DNA from: Tangfeifania diversioriginum
GTDB taxonomy: Bacteria > Bacteroidota > Bacteroidia > Bacteroidales > Prolixibacteraceae
NCBI RefSeq assembly: GCF_900141875.1
Contig: NZ_FQZE01000016.1
Coordinates: 49,203 to 113,202, forward strand
Length of the DNA stretch: 64,000 bases
Reading direction: 5' to 3'
Position numbers and translations under genes: made by a program. Below the pieces are notes generated by a model. That model searched no databases, was not told where the DNA came from, and was given only the letters and a program-made list of their open reading frames with translations. This document shows, one piece after another, positions 46,297 to 55,395 of this stretch. Within the stretch, counting starts at the first letter, position 1. Every line of letters begins with the position of its first letter.

Positions 46297-47220
46297 TTCA
46301 GCAATTCTTGAGAATTCCTCTTCCATCGCCAACGCTTTCACATCTTCGGTAAATTTCCGGTAATCGTCGCGATTCATGTTTTTTATGGGCGAACGGAATT
46401 CGCCGCAATCGAAGCCAACATAGCGCATATATGCTTTTCCGGTGGCAATGCCGCCATATTTCCCCAACAGGCGAATCATGTTGATGGCCTTTTGCTGCAA
46501 TTGGCGGGCAAGTACCAGATTTCCATTGTCAAAAGCATCAATCAGTTTATAGTACAACGGCGCTGCGTAGTTGAAAGTGCTTCCCACGCCGCTGCGGGTT
46601 CCCAGAACCAGCGCCGAAAGCAGGTTTTCGTCGCGCCCCCAGAGCATGTCATATTTACCATCCATAAAACTGATGCAGCTCTGGAAATCCATAAAATCTT
46701 CGTGGGTGTATTTGATACCGGCCAGGTTGGGAACGGCAGGCGCAGCTTCTTTCAGAAAATCGAACATGGGTACATTACAGCCCGTAAGCACAGGAATGTG
46801 GTAAAAATAAACCGGCAGTTGCGGAACGGATTCGGCCACGCGAGCCACAAACTCTGCCAGTTGTGCGGCACCCGACGGTTTAAAATAGTAAGGCGCAAGC
46901 AGAGCAATGGCATCCACACCGATTTCTGCCGAATGCTGCGCGTTTTCAATACATTCCATGTAGGAAGTACCACCCGCAAGATTGATAATTTTCACCGACG
47001 AGTCGGCTTTGGCTGCCGCCACCCACTGTTCGGCGGTTTTCATCCGCTCTTTTTGGGTGAGCGACACGCCCTCCCCGGTGGAGCCGTTGATAAACGCGCC
47101 CACCACTTTGTTCTGTTTCAAAAAATTGTAATACGGCGGAATCCGTTCGTAAACCACTTCTCCCTTTTCATTCATGGGTGTGAACGGCGCGGCTATCAGT
47201 CCTTCAAATTTTGGTATCAT
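46291..47220 (-). CDS. nanA: N-acetylneuraminate lyase
   Basis: A 309-residue aldolase of the DapA/NanA superfamily splitting N-acetylneuraminate into ManNAc and pyruvate. GSTGEG (46-51) is the pyruvate carboxylate loop, Tyr140 in VYFYHIP the catalytic tyrosine and Lys170 in AGIKYTHED the Schiff-base lysine; the spacing fits E. coli NanA (Tyr137, Lys165). The operon around it supports NanA rather than dihydrodipicolinate synthase. A terminator-like hairpin overlaps its stop codon. Confidence 0.94.
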   Translation of the reverse strand: MIPKFEGLIAAPFTPMNEKGEVVYERIPPYYNFLKQNKVVGAFINGSTGEGVSLTQKERMKTAEQWVAAAKADSSVKIINLAGGTSYMECIENAQHSAEIGVDAIALLAPYYFKPSGAAQLAEFVARVAESVPQLPVYFYHIPVLTGCNVPMFDFLKEAAPAVPNLAGIKYTHEDFMDFQSCISFMDGKYDMLWGRDENLLSALVLGTRSGVGSTFNYAAPLYYKLIDAFDNGNLVLARQLQQKAINMIRLLGKYGGIATGKAYMRYVGFDCGEFRSPIKNMNRDDYRKFTEDVKALAMEEEFSRIAEN

Positions 47221-47266
47221 TTCGGTATTTGTTTTTTAATTGTTTCTGAAAAAATCTATTATCGGT

Positions 47267-47938
47267 TTACAACAGAGGCTTTATGATTTCTGCCCATTTC
47301 AGGTAACCTTTGCCGGTGAGGTGCAGGCCGTCGTTTGTAAACTCAGGATTCATAAAATCATCGCTTTCATTTGTAAAATGCGTAAATAAATCAACATACT
47401 GAAAGCCGTGCTGCGCACAAAATTCTTCCAGCTTATTATTTATCCATTTCACTTCTTCTGTTTTTGAACAATGCCCGGTAAATTTATCAAAAGCGGGATT
47501 CACCGGCAGAATGCTTTGCACAAACACCCTGGTTTTTGGCGATTGCTCCCTGATGGAGGTAGCAATTCCGGAAATGTTTTCAAAAACAGTTTCTTTGGAA
47601 ATATTGCGGGCCAAATCGTTGATTCCAATCAGCAAAAACACTTTGGCCGGTTTCGATTCAGTAACTTCATTCAGTCGATATAAAACTCCTTCGGTAACAT
47701 CTCCGCTGATTCCACGGTTTTTAATGCGTTTGTTTTGAAACAGTTCCGACCACTCACTGCCATCGGTGATGCTGTTTCCCAGAAAAATAATTTCCTTTTT
47801 TGTGTTGGGAAGTTGCTCAAACAATGTTCTTCGCTGTTCGTAATAAGTGGATTGAAAAGCCTCCTGCCCGTAAGCTGTCATTGCAAAAAAATGACTTGCG
47901 GCAAACAAAACCAACGTTATTAATTTAATGATTCTCAT
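47267..47938 (-). CDS. Secreted SGNH/GDSL hydrolase
   Basis: A 223-residue esterase with a signal peptide ending near TAYGQE. The GDSL-type block is IIFLGNSITDGSEW (Ser nucleophile in GNSITDG), block III is LIGINDLARN and the catalytic Asp/His pair lies in TNDGLHLTGKGY. It resembles the platelet-activating-factor acetylhydrolase-like SGNH group. In this operon a sialic-acid O-acetylesterase role is plausible but not provable. Its start overlaps the end of the larger esterase gene by 14 nt, so expression is coupled. Confidence 0.88.
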   Translation of the reverse strand: MRIIKLITLVLFAASHFFAMTAYGQEAFQSTYYEQRRTLFEQLPNTKKEIIFLGNSITDGSEWSELFQNKRIKNRGISGDVTEGVLYRLNEVTESKPAKVFLLIGINDLARNISKETVFENISGIATSIREQSPKTRVFVQSILPVNPAFDKFTGHCSKTEEVKWINNKLEEFCAQHGFQYVDLFTHFTNESDDFMNPEFTNDGLHLTGKGYLKWAEIIKPLL

Positions 47939-50066
47939 AGTTATATTTTTTTAATTGATAAGGTACATCAACCCGAAAAGTAGATACCGGCCAGCCGTTT
48001 TCGTTTACCAAATTCCCTCTGGAAAAAGGTTTCCAGCCGTACCTGATGCTTTTCACAGCCATATCTTTTGAATTAATCAAAATTTGATTTCCCTGAATTT
48101 CAGCTTTTACATTGCTGAAAAGCCCATCTCTGCCTGCCACTTCCAGTTCGCGAACGGGTTCATCGTCTGAAGTTTCTATCCGGCCGGCATTTAAAAAGGT
48201 GAGAATAACTTTTCCATTCTTTTGAATGACTGAATTGAGTTCCGGGCCTCCTTCTGCGAAACCTTCAACATTGTAAATATTTGATAAAGCGATGTTGGCA
48301 AACCGTTCGCCCACTTCGATTTTTTGTCTCGGATGCACATCCAGTGAATCGCCCAAATCGCTGGTTACCACCATTTCGGTGTTCGGGATGCTTTGTGCCA
48401 GTTGTCGCTGAACATCCCTGAAATAAGGCCACGACGGCCGGTTGATGCTCGATAACTGGGCAAAGTAAAACGGCATCTCCGGTTGATTAAATGCAGTTCG
48501 CCACGACTGAACCAGCGCCGGAAACGCATTCTGGTAATGTGCTGCATTATGGGCATTCGATTCACCCTGGTAAAAAATTACGCCTGCCACCGGAAAACCT
48601 GCGAGCGATTGCACTCCGGCCTCGTAAATATAAGCCGGCTCGAAGGGGTGACGCTGTTGTTTGTTTTCTGTCAATTCCAGGTTGGTAGCAGCACGCTGGC
48701 GGCACCAATCCTGGATAAAATCGTTGTGTTTCCAGTTGTTCAATACATCCACCAGGTGTGGGTCAAACTCCAGTGTTTTGCGGTCGATGAACGCCTCAAC
48801 CGGAGCACCGCCCACACTTATCTGAATCAAACCAACCGGCACATCCAGGTTCTCCCTGAGCATTTTCCCGAAACTGTATCCAATGGCCGAAAATTCAGCA
48901 GCCGCATCAGGTGTGCTCTTTTTCCATTCGCCTTCAAAAAAATGAAGTCTGTTGACCTTTTCCAGGACGGTTGAATCCCACTTTGTATTATCGGGACGTA
49001 CAATTCCCTTTTTATTCAGCAGCCGCAGGTTTTCGTCTGAAGCTGCAGAAACCACGGCCGATGCACTGGCGGCGTGTTTCAGCTCAAATTCCATGTTCGA
49101 CTGGCCGGCGCAAATCCAAACTTCCCCCACCAAAATATCATCGAGCAAAATGGTTTGGTTCTTTCCTGCAGAAACCTCAAGCTGGTATAGCCCTCCGGCC
49201 GGTGCGGGTCTAAAAGTAAGTTTCCAGTCGCCCGAAGCGTTTGCCACACATGTTTGAACTTCACCATTAAAAGTTGCTGTAACTGTTTCTCCTGCGTTGG
49301 CTTTTCCAAAAAAAACGTGAGGAGAATTTTGCTGCAATACCATGTGGTTCATAAAAACCTGTGCCAGCCTCAATCCGCCAAAGTCGCCCGTAATGTTTTC
49401 GTAAACGGTTTGTGCAATAATTCCCGCTCCTTCCAGATTGGGGTGAAGGGCATCGGCAAACAAATCGGGACGGCTGTACAACGGCTCATGTAAATCAATC
49501 AGCCCGGTTTTGCTGTTCTGTGCCACTTGTTCAATGGCATCCTGAATTTGCCAAAACCAGTCGCGCGTGCCCGACTTAAACCGTGGATGCCCGTGAAAAA
49601 TGGGACTCATCCGGCAAATGTAAATCTCCGGGTTATTATTTTTTCTGAACGATTCCACCAACTGCATGTAATCCCGGATAAACTCATCCCTGAAATTGGG
49701 CCAGTTGCGGGGGTCGGTGTCGTTCAGGCCAAGGTGAATGACAACAATGTCGGCTTCAAATTTTAAAGCTTCGGAGTACTCAAGCGTTTCAATGTATGGC
49801 CGGTGACCTTTGGAAAGCAGCGTGGCCCCGCTGTGCCCAAAATTTTCAACTTCAAAACCTTGTCCAAGCAATTCCTGCAGTTGCGCAGGATACGAATCCT
49901 TTTCAGGAAAAAGCAATCCGTAGCCACGCGTAACCGAATTGCCCACGCAGGCTACTTTAGTTTTTTCAGAACCGTTTTGCGGGAACGACACACCGAACAC
50001 ATTCTGCGGAATACTCAACACGAGCAGCAGCCAACCAGCTATCCAAACTGCAAAACGTTTTCTCAT
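47925..50066 (-). CDS. Two-domain sialate O-acetylesterase
   Basis: A 713-residue secreted protein. After a signal peptide an SGNH domain (about 35-225) shows CVGNSVTRGYG, HLGLNDTDPRN and DALHPNLEG. A second esterase domain of the sialate O-acetylesterase (SASA/DUF303) family follows: EVWICAGQSNMEFELK supplies its serine, then FYQGESNAH and LGDSLDVHPRQ. The two catalytic units probably remove O-acetyl groups at different positions, as reported for two-domain sialate esterases of gut Bacteroidetes. Its ATG overlaps the GH20 stop by 3 nt. Confidence 0.88.
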   Translation of the reverse strand: MRKRFAVWIAGWLLLVLSIPQNVFGVSFPQNGSEKTKVACVGNSVTRGYGLLFPEKDSYPAQLQELLGQGFEVENFGHSGATLLSKGHRPYIETLEYSEALKFEADIVVIHLGLNDTDPRNWPNFRDEFIRDYMQLVESFRKNNNPEIYICRMSPIFHGHPRFKSGTRDWFWQIQDAIEQVAQNSKTGLIDLHEPLYSRPDLFADALHPNLEGAGIIAQTVYENITGDFGGLRLAQVFMNHMVLQQNSPHVFFGKANAGETVTATFNGEVQTCVANASGDWKLTFRPAPAGGLYQLEVSAGKNQTILLDDILVGEVWICAGQSNMEFELKHAASASAVVSAASDENLRLLNKKGIVRPDNTKWDSTVLEKVNRLHFFEGEWKKSTPDAAAEFSAIGYSFGKMLRENLDVPVGLIQISVGGAPVEAFIDRKTLEFDPHLVDVLNNWKHNDFIQDWCRQRAATNLELTENKQQRHPFEPAYIYEAGVQSLAGFPVAGVIFYQGESNAHNAAHYQNAFPALVQSWRTAFNQPEMPFYFAQLSSINRPSWPYFRDVQRQLAQSIPNTEMVVTSDLGDSLDVHPRQKIEVGERFANIALSNIYNVEGFAEGGPELNSVIQKNGKVILTFLNAGRIETSDDEPVRELEVAGRDGLFSNVKAEIQGNQILINSKDMAVKSIRYGWKPFSRGNLVNENGWPVSTFRVDVPYQLKKYNYENH

Positions 50067-52039
50067 TTATTCAATTTTTTTATTTCAGCAAAAAATTTTA
50101 ATTCTTCTATTTCGCTCACATTCCCAGCCTCCACCTGAACGGGCACAAAAGTAAACATCCTCTTCCAGGTTTGTGGAATAACAGGAATCTTTAAAAGCAC
50201 CTCGTTCCAGCCTTTTCTCAGTTGAATTTTGGTCGGTTCGCGGAAATAATAATTCTCATCCGAAAATGGGATTTCTGAAGAACTGTCTTCCAGTCCGGGA
50301 TTGATCCATTCTGGAGGCTGAATAATTTCGCCGTTTAACCATACCTGCGGATTGGTGTTGTGCCACTGCCCCTGATTTGGGAATGGCCCGCCACGTCTTC
50401 CCCCTGAGCGCGACCAGTCATGAAAACCAATCCAGGAATTCACCGTTTGATCTTCAGGCGACCAAATGCGGGTAAACGCGTAATACGTTCCCGTTTCTTT
50501 GGGAAACAAAGAGGGATACCCAAAAAAGTGTGAAAGATGCACCGTGCCACCAATTACCGGTTCAGACCAGGCATATCTTTCTGAATCCACTACATATTCA
50601 GCAGCAATGGAATCCTCGGGCGGAAATTTTTTATTCACATCTCCTTTGTGATTGAACGGCCCGGCAATGCGCCATTTTATGTGGGTTTGTTTCACATAGG
50701 GAAACGGTTTATCCTGAAAGTACAAATCGCGGTGTTTGATCAGCCGTTCTTCAAAATCAGTATATTTCTGAAATGCCGAAGAATTTCTCTCCGGAAACTT
50801 TGCAAGGTACTTTTCGCCAAAACCTTCGGACTGACCGGTCCACGAAGTTTCGCTGTAGGTGACAATTCCCGGGTAAACCGGATTATGCAGGACAGCATCG
50901 TATTGGTTGGCAACGAGGTTGTCGTTCCAGTTGCACAAAATACCGCCCATACGCAGGGAATCGCCGTGTGCAGCGCCATTGATGCGTTCGAAATACAACT
51001 GCGGAATTCCGGCCAGCGGGTCGAGGTGGTTGAGGTAATTCAGCCTTGAATCGAGATAGCGGTGGCCCGGTTTTGGGTGGCCATTTGACGACCAGAGTTG
51101 CGTGATGGAAACCGAATCGCCTTCGATGTGCTGACCCGGTCGCCAGACGATGAGTTCGCGGCCGTGATATTGCGTTACCCGCTCCAAAAGCGCCGGCAAA
51201 AGGGTTGGCGAGGGTTCTTCGTAGCTGTGCCACACCTCATCGGTGCCCAGGTGAATGTACGGCATTTTTTCGGGAGGAACCAGGCTCACTAGTTCATCGA
51301 TTAAATCGATTAAAACCGGCTGCACACGCGGGTCATTCATCGATTCAAACCCGAAAGCTTTACGGAATGCCGCACTGTGCCCCGGCAAATCGAATTCCGG
51401 GATGAGCGTTATTTTGCGTTCATAACAATAATCCACCAGCACTTTAAACTCTTCCTGTGTATAATATTTCCCCGGCCATCGGCTCATGGATTCCGGAGAA
51501 TTCAGTTGCGGATATTCTTTACTTTCGAGGCGCCAACCCGGATTATCGGTAACGTGAAAATGAAATGCATTGAATTTGTAAGTCGCCAGCACGTCAATCT
51601 GCTCCTTCAGCATTTCCACCGGCTGAAAATTCCGGCCCACATCCTGCATAAAACCGCGCAGCCGAAATGCCGGCCAGTCACGGATGGAACAGCCAGCAAC
51701 AAACCGTTTTCCGTTTTCAAAATACGTCAGTTGTTTTACCGTTTGTAACCCGCGGAACAGTCCTTCTTCTGTCAAAGCAGATAGAATCAGCGAATCGGAT
51801 GTTACATCCAATGAGTAGGCTTCGTTTTCATTCAACGGAATTTCATTTAAATGTGGAACTATTCGCTGACCAAACCGCGCACTGCTGTCGACCATGTTAA
51901 ATGCCTCGCCGTTCCACTCCAGATTTTGCGGCATGGGAATTAATGCTGGCTGTTCTGCTTTTTCAGATGTGCACTGCACCATTAAAAAAGCAGAAAAAAC
52001 CACCAAAAGCACCGTAATATTTTTTCTTTGTTTCAGCAC
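50063..52039 (-). CDS. GH20 beta-N-acetylhexosaminidase lipoprotein
   Basis: A 658-residue enzyme releasing terminal GlcNAc/GalNAc from glycans. A signal peptide and lipobox (LMVQC) come first, then a GH20b N-terminal domain (about 30-140) and the TIM barrel with the catalytic pair Asp267-Glu268 in YIHLGTDEVW. A C-terminal beta-sandwich (about 470-640) lies behind it. Following sialidase action, this enzyme would trim the exposed hexosamines of mucin-type glycans. It lies 6 nt after the sialidase stop. Confidence 0.93.
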   Translation of the reverse strand: MLKQRKNITVLLVVFSAFLMVQCTSEKAEQPALIPMPQNLEWNGEAFNMVDSSARFGQRIVPHLNEIPLNENEAYSLDVTSDSLILSALTEEGLFRGLQTVKQLTYFENGKRFVAGCSIRDWPAFRLRGFMQDVGRNFQPVEMLKEQIDVLATYKFNAFHFHVTDNPGWRLESKEYPQLNSPESMSRWPGKYYTQEEFKVLVDYCYERKITLIPEFDLPGHSAAFRKAFGFESMNDPRVQPVLIDLIDELVSLVPPEKMPYIHLGTDEVWHSYEEPSPTLLPALLERVTQYHGRELIVWRPGQHIEGDSVSITQLWSSNGHPKPGHRYLDSRLNYLNHLDPLAGIPQLYFERINGAAHGDSLRMGGILCNWNDNLVANQYDAVLHNPVYPGIVTYSETSWTGQSEGFGEKYLAKFPERNSSAFQKYTDFEERLIKHRDLYFQDKPFPYVKQTHIKWRIAGPFNHKGDVNKKFPPEDSIAAEYVVDSERYAWSEPVIGGTVHLSHFFGYPSLFPKETGTYYAFTRIWSPEDQTVNSWIGFHDWSRSGGRRGGPFPNQGQWHNTNPQVWLNGEIIQPPEWINPGLEDSSSEIPFSDENYYFREPTKIQLRKGWNEVLLKIPVIPQTWKRMFTFVPVQVEAGNVSEIEELKFFAEIKKLNK

Positions 52040-52045
52040 GATTAA

Positions 52046-53677
52046 TTAATTCATTACGTTACCCAGTAACTCATCAACCGGAACTTTTTGAAAATAAAGC
52101 TCTTTGGCTCCTTCATACAAAATTCCCACAGTATTTTCATCCACCATGGTCATACAGGAGTAGCCAAAACCCGGGTTTTCATTCAGTAAAACCTGGTTTG
52201 TTTCAGGCCAGGTGTGCCCACCGTCGAAGCTGGTTTTTATGGTCATGTTAATTCTTGCCTCTTTGTCGTTGGGATTGGAGAAGAAGAGGATCTGCTGTTT
52301 TTCTCCGTTTAATTCCACATCGGCAGCAATGAGGCTGGCCATGCAGTTGGGTTCGGGTAATGCTGAGTTGGAAGACGGATGGATTGTCCAGGTCTTTCCC
52401 AAATCGCTGGTAACAGCTACTGCCCGTCCGTTGGTTTCGTCTTTCACGCGGCGGTTGAGGTCGTCGCGCATGTTGAGCATCAGGCTGCCGTCGGCCAGTT
52501 GCACCACCTGTGCTTCGGTGGTGTTGGGTTTGGCGCCGGTGCCGATTTGCCAGGTTTCGCCGCCATCTTTGCTGTAAACGATGGTGGAATGAGCAGTGTA
52601 CTGGCCGCCATCCAGCGCTTTTTGGCCAATGTCGGCCTTGAATTGCGCCGGAAAAACCAGCGTACCGTCGTTGAGGGTAATTCCGCGGCCGGGTCCCTGG
52701 AACAACAACTGCCAGGCGGGGTCTTTAATCTGTTCGGTAATATTGATGGGGTCCGACCAGGTGAGGCCGTCGTCGGTGCTTTTTACCAGCACAAACTGCC
52801 CGGTTTCGGTGGGTTTCATTCCCGGCTTCGAGGCCCACCAAAGCATATCTTTTTCGGAGAAGCCGCTGATCCACAATGCGGCCACCCAAATGGTTCCGGT
52901 GGTGTGATCGTACAAAACAGCCGGGTCGCCTATTCCGTTGAGGCATTCAGGGTTTCCACCCCATTCGCGCATATCCATAATTACGCGCATGGGTTCCCAG
53001 GTTTGCCCGCCGTCGGTGCTGCGGCTCATCCCCACATCGATGTCTTCCTGCAAATCCTTACTGTTGTTGTAGCGGTTGTCGTACACGGCAATGAGCGTTC
53101 CTTCGTTGGTGGTTACCATTCCCGGAATGCGGTAGGTATCGCAGTTGTCCTGCCCTGCAGCGCGAACGACATTAGCTGGCCGATAAGCAAATTCAGATTC
53201 CGGTTCGAGATTCAACACCGAACCATCCTCAAATTGCAACTCCACATGTTGAATGGAGAAACTTTCGGTAAGAATTGCATCATCTTTCACCTGAAAACCA
53301 AAGGAAAGGGTATGATTTCCGGGGCCAATTTCGGCTGTTGCATCAATTTCTGCCTTGTTGTCTTTCAGTTGCAGACCATTATCTGTAATTGGCTCGAATT
53401 GTTCTTCGCCGTTTTTGGAGTGATTTATTTTCACCGATTCCAAAATAGAGGGGCTGCTATTTTCTGTAAAATATAATATTGTAGTGGTGAGCTGGTAAAT
53501 TTTCCCGGTGTCGGGAACCGAAATTTTAACCTGCAACACATCGGGGTTTTCGCGGCCAACAAATAACGGAACGCGATTGAGATGGATTGAACTGGCGCTG
53601 AATTCGGGAACTTTCTCTTCTATTACGCAAGCGAAAAAAAGGATTGTTATAAAAAATAAAACTGAAAATTTGTTCAT
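52046..53677 (-). CDS. nanH: GH33 exo-sialidase lipoprotein
   Basis: A 543-residue sialidase. The start at 53677 gives MNKFSVLFFITILFFAC, a signal peptide with lipobox; the frame extends further upstream to 53800 without a sensible leader. An N-terminal carbohydrate-binding-like region (about 30-165) precedes the propeller with YRIPGMV (Arg of the catalytic triad) and five Asp boxes (STDGGQTW, STDDGLTW, SKDGGETW, TSDLGKTW, SFDGGHTW). It cleaves terminal sialic acid from host or environmental glycans at the cell surface, the entry step of the locus. Confidence 0.94.
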   Translation of the reverse strand: MNKFSVLFFITILFFACVIEEKVPEFSASSIHLNRVPLFVGRENPDVLQVKISVPDTGKIYQLTTTILYFTENSSPSILESVKINHSKNGEEQFEPITDNGLQLKDNKAEIDATAEIGPGNHTLSFGFQVKDDAILTESFSIQHVELQFEDGSVLNLEPESEFAYRPANVVRAAGQDNCDTYRIPGMVTTNEGTLIAVYDNRYNNSKDLQEDIDVGMSRSTDGGQTWEPMRVIMDMREWGGNPECLNGIGDPAVLYDHTTGTIWVAALWISGFSEKDMLWWASKPGMKPTETGQFVLVKSTDDGLTWSDPINITEQIKDPAWQLLFQGPGRGITLNDGTLVFPAQFKADIGQKALDGGQYTAHSTIVYSKDGGETWQIGTGAKPNTTEAQVVQLADGSLMLNMRDDLNRRVKDETNGRAVAVTSDLGKTWTIHPSSNSALPEPNCMASLIAADVELNGEKQQILFFSNPNDKEARINMTIKTSFDGGHTWPETNQVLLNENPGFGYSCMTMVDENTVGILYEGAKELYFQKVPVDELLGNVMN

Positions 53678-53805
53678 GATGGTTTGCTTTACTGAGCGAT
53701 GAAAATAGTGAAAAAATAAGAGAATTGAAGGTCCGATTCGAACCTTCAATCCATACCAAACTAAATCTATGAAAAATTGAAATCCTTTTCTCTGTTTCAC
53801 CCGGA

Positions 53806-55368
53806 TTAATAACCAGGCGTCTGTTCCAGTTTTGGATCGACATTCAATGTATTCACATCAACCGGCCACAGTAATTTATGTGCTTCTCCTGTACTTAATA
53901 CAGCTGGATTTCCGTAATTAACAGCATCGGAAAATACCAATGGGTCTCCAGAAGCATCGTGCATGCGACGCACGTCGAACCAGCGCTTGCCTTCACAAAC
54001 AAATTCTTTATCGCGCTCAGCTAAAATTGCCCGTTCGTTGGTGGCAAAGTCGCCATTGGTGTAGGCATGTTCTGCCGGGCTGTAATTGTCGCCATAAGCT
54101 CTTTGGCGAATCATGTTAATGTACTGTGCAGGATTTCCGCCTTTCATATTTTCCACTTCTGCCAGCATTAACAATACATCAGCATAACGATAAACTGGGA
54201 TGTCGTCAGAATAAACACGGTTGCCATCAGCATTAATCAAGCCCAAAAATTTACGCATGATTGTTCCGCCGTCGATCAACTCCCCGGTTTCTTCATCCTT
54301 ATCGTAAATATCAAGGAAAATAGAATACTTGCGTGAATCGAGTTCATCGTAACTTTCAAACAAAGGGAAAATATATTCGTGACGTAACAAGCCGTTTCCC
54401 TTGGTATTAAGGGGGTCGGAGCTTTGCGAACCATCAGCTAAATATTTTCCAGCTATCAGGTTTTGCTGATACCGGAACAAGTAATGAAAAGTAGTGGCTT
54501 CTGTTTCCAGAAATCGAAGCGCAAATATAATTTCGTCATTTCCTTTATTGTCATATTCGAATACAGATGAATAATCGTCGAGCAAAGAAAACTTCCCTTT
54601 CACTTCATTCAGTGCACTTTCAGCAACAGTCAAATCATTTGAAGCAGGTGTCTGATCTCCTGTAGTAACTTTTGCTGACCACAGATAGATATCGGCTTTC
54701 AGCATTAAAGTAGCGTATTTTGACCAGGAACCTTTTTGATTTTTAATTTCAATGTTGGAACCAAAATAATTCTCGGATTTTTCCAAATCACTTTTTATAA
54801 AATCCAGAACTTGTTTTGGCGTGCTTCGCTCTGTGTATAAAGGCTCTGCACTGTTTTCGCCCTGCATCACTTTAGGTTCAGTAACAACAGGAACCCCACC
54901 GTAAGTTTTATACAAATAGCTGTACAAAAATGCTCTTAATCCGTATAATTGTCCCAGGTAATAATTTTTACTGTCATCAGTTAAAAAATCAGCCTCGTTC
55001 TCCAGCTTATTGATTCCCAGGTTTATCGAAAGAATGCGTTGATAAAATCCGCCCCATCCGCTGATACCGGTTTTGTCTTTGGTAAAATCCTGGTCTTTAA
55101 CCGGGCTTGAATCATTTAACGAAGTACCTGTAGATGATAATCCGTGTTTGTGAAGTCCTCCTCTTGCCTCTCCAAGAAGCCATAATGTTGAGTGCAACCC
55201 ACGAACCTGGCTGTGTACGCCAAGTACATAACCTTCTACCTGGGCTTCATTTTGCCAGAAGTTCTCACTTCCATAGTAGTCAAGCGGGCCCAAATCTAGC
55301 GAATCGCAAGACACTAAGGAAACCAAAAATAAAATTAGAACCTTAATTGTTATTATTTGCTTTTTCAT
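53806..55368 (-). CDS. SusD/RagB-family glycan-binding lipoprotein
   Basis: A 520-residue surface lipoprotein (lipobox LVSC, then DSLDLGPLDYYGSENFW). The tetratricopeptide-like core and the C-terminal pattern ERDKEFVCEGKRWFDVRRM...LLWPVDVNTLNVDPKLEQTPGY are typical of SusD/RagB proteins. Together with the SusC-like receiver directly upstream it captures oligosaccharides or sialic acid and loads them into the transporter. The gene lies 27 nt after the SusC gene. Confidence 0.95.
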   Translation of the reverse strand: MKKQIITIKVLILFLVSLVSCDSLDLGPLDYYGSENFWQNEAQVEGYVLGVHSQVRGLHSTLWLLGEARGGLHKHGLSSTGTSLNDSSPVKDQDFTKDKTGISGWGGFYQRILSINLGINKLENEADFLTDDSKNYYLGQLYGLRAFLYSYLYKTYGGVPVVTEPKVMQGENSAEPLYTERSTPKQVLDFIKSDLEKSENYFGSNIEIKNQKGSWSKYATLMLKADIYLWSAKVTTGDQTPASNDLTVAESALNEVKGKFSLLDDYSSVFEYDNKGNDEIIFALRFLETEATTFHYLFRYQQNLIAGKYLADGSQSSDPLNTKGNGLLRHEYIFPLFESYDELDSRKYSIFLDIYDKDEETGELIDGGTIMRKFLGLINADGNRVYSDDIPVYRYADVLLMLAEVENMKGGNPAQYINMIRQRAYGDNYSPAEHAYTNGDFATNERAILAERDKEFVCEGKRWFDVRRMHDASGDPLVFSDAVNYGNPAVLSTGEAHKLLWPVDVNTLNVDPKLEQTPGY

Positions 55369-55395
55369 TTCTTTTCAATTTTAAATTAATGTCTT

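Noticed and set aside
52200..53050. Repeated short motifs that could suggest a tandem repeat array
   Set aside because: They are the DNA of the sialidase Asp boxes; spacing is irregular and no CRISPR-like repeat-spacer pattern exists.
52379..53476. 365-codon open frame antisense to the sialidase gene
   Set aside because: Long but runs opposite the Asp-box sialidase; its protein has an abnormal composition and no motif.
53728..53750. GATTCGAACCTTCAATCC, resembling a tRNA T-arm on one strand
   Set aside because: No acceptor stem, D-arm or anticodon arm can be built around it.
53678..53800. 41-residue N-terminal extension of the sialidase
   Set aside because: It would bury the signal peptide and lipobox that begin at 53677.
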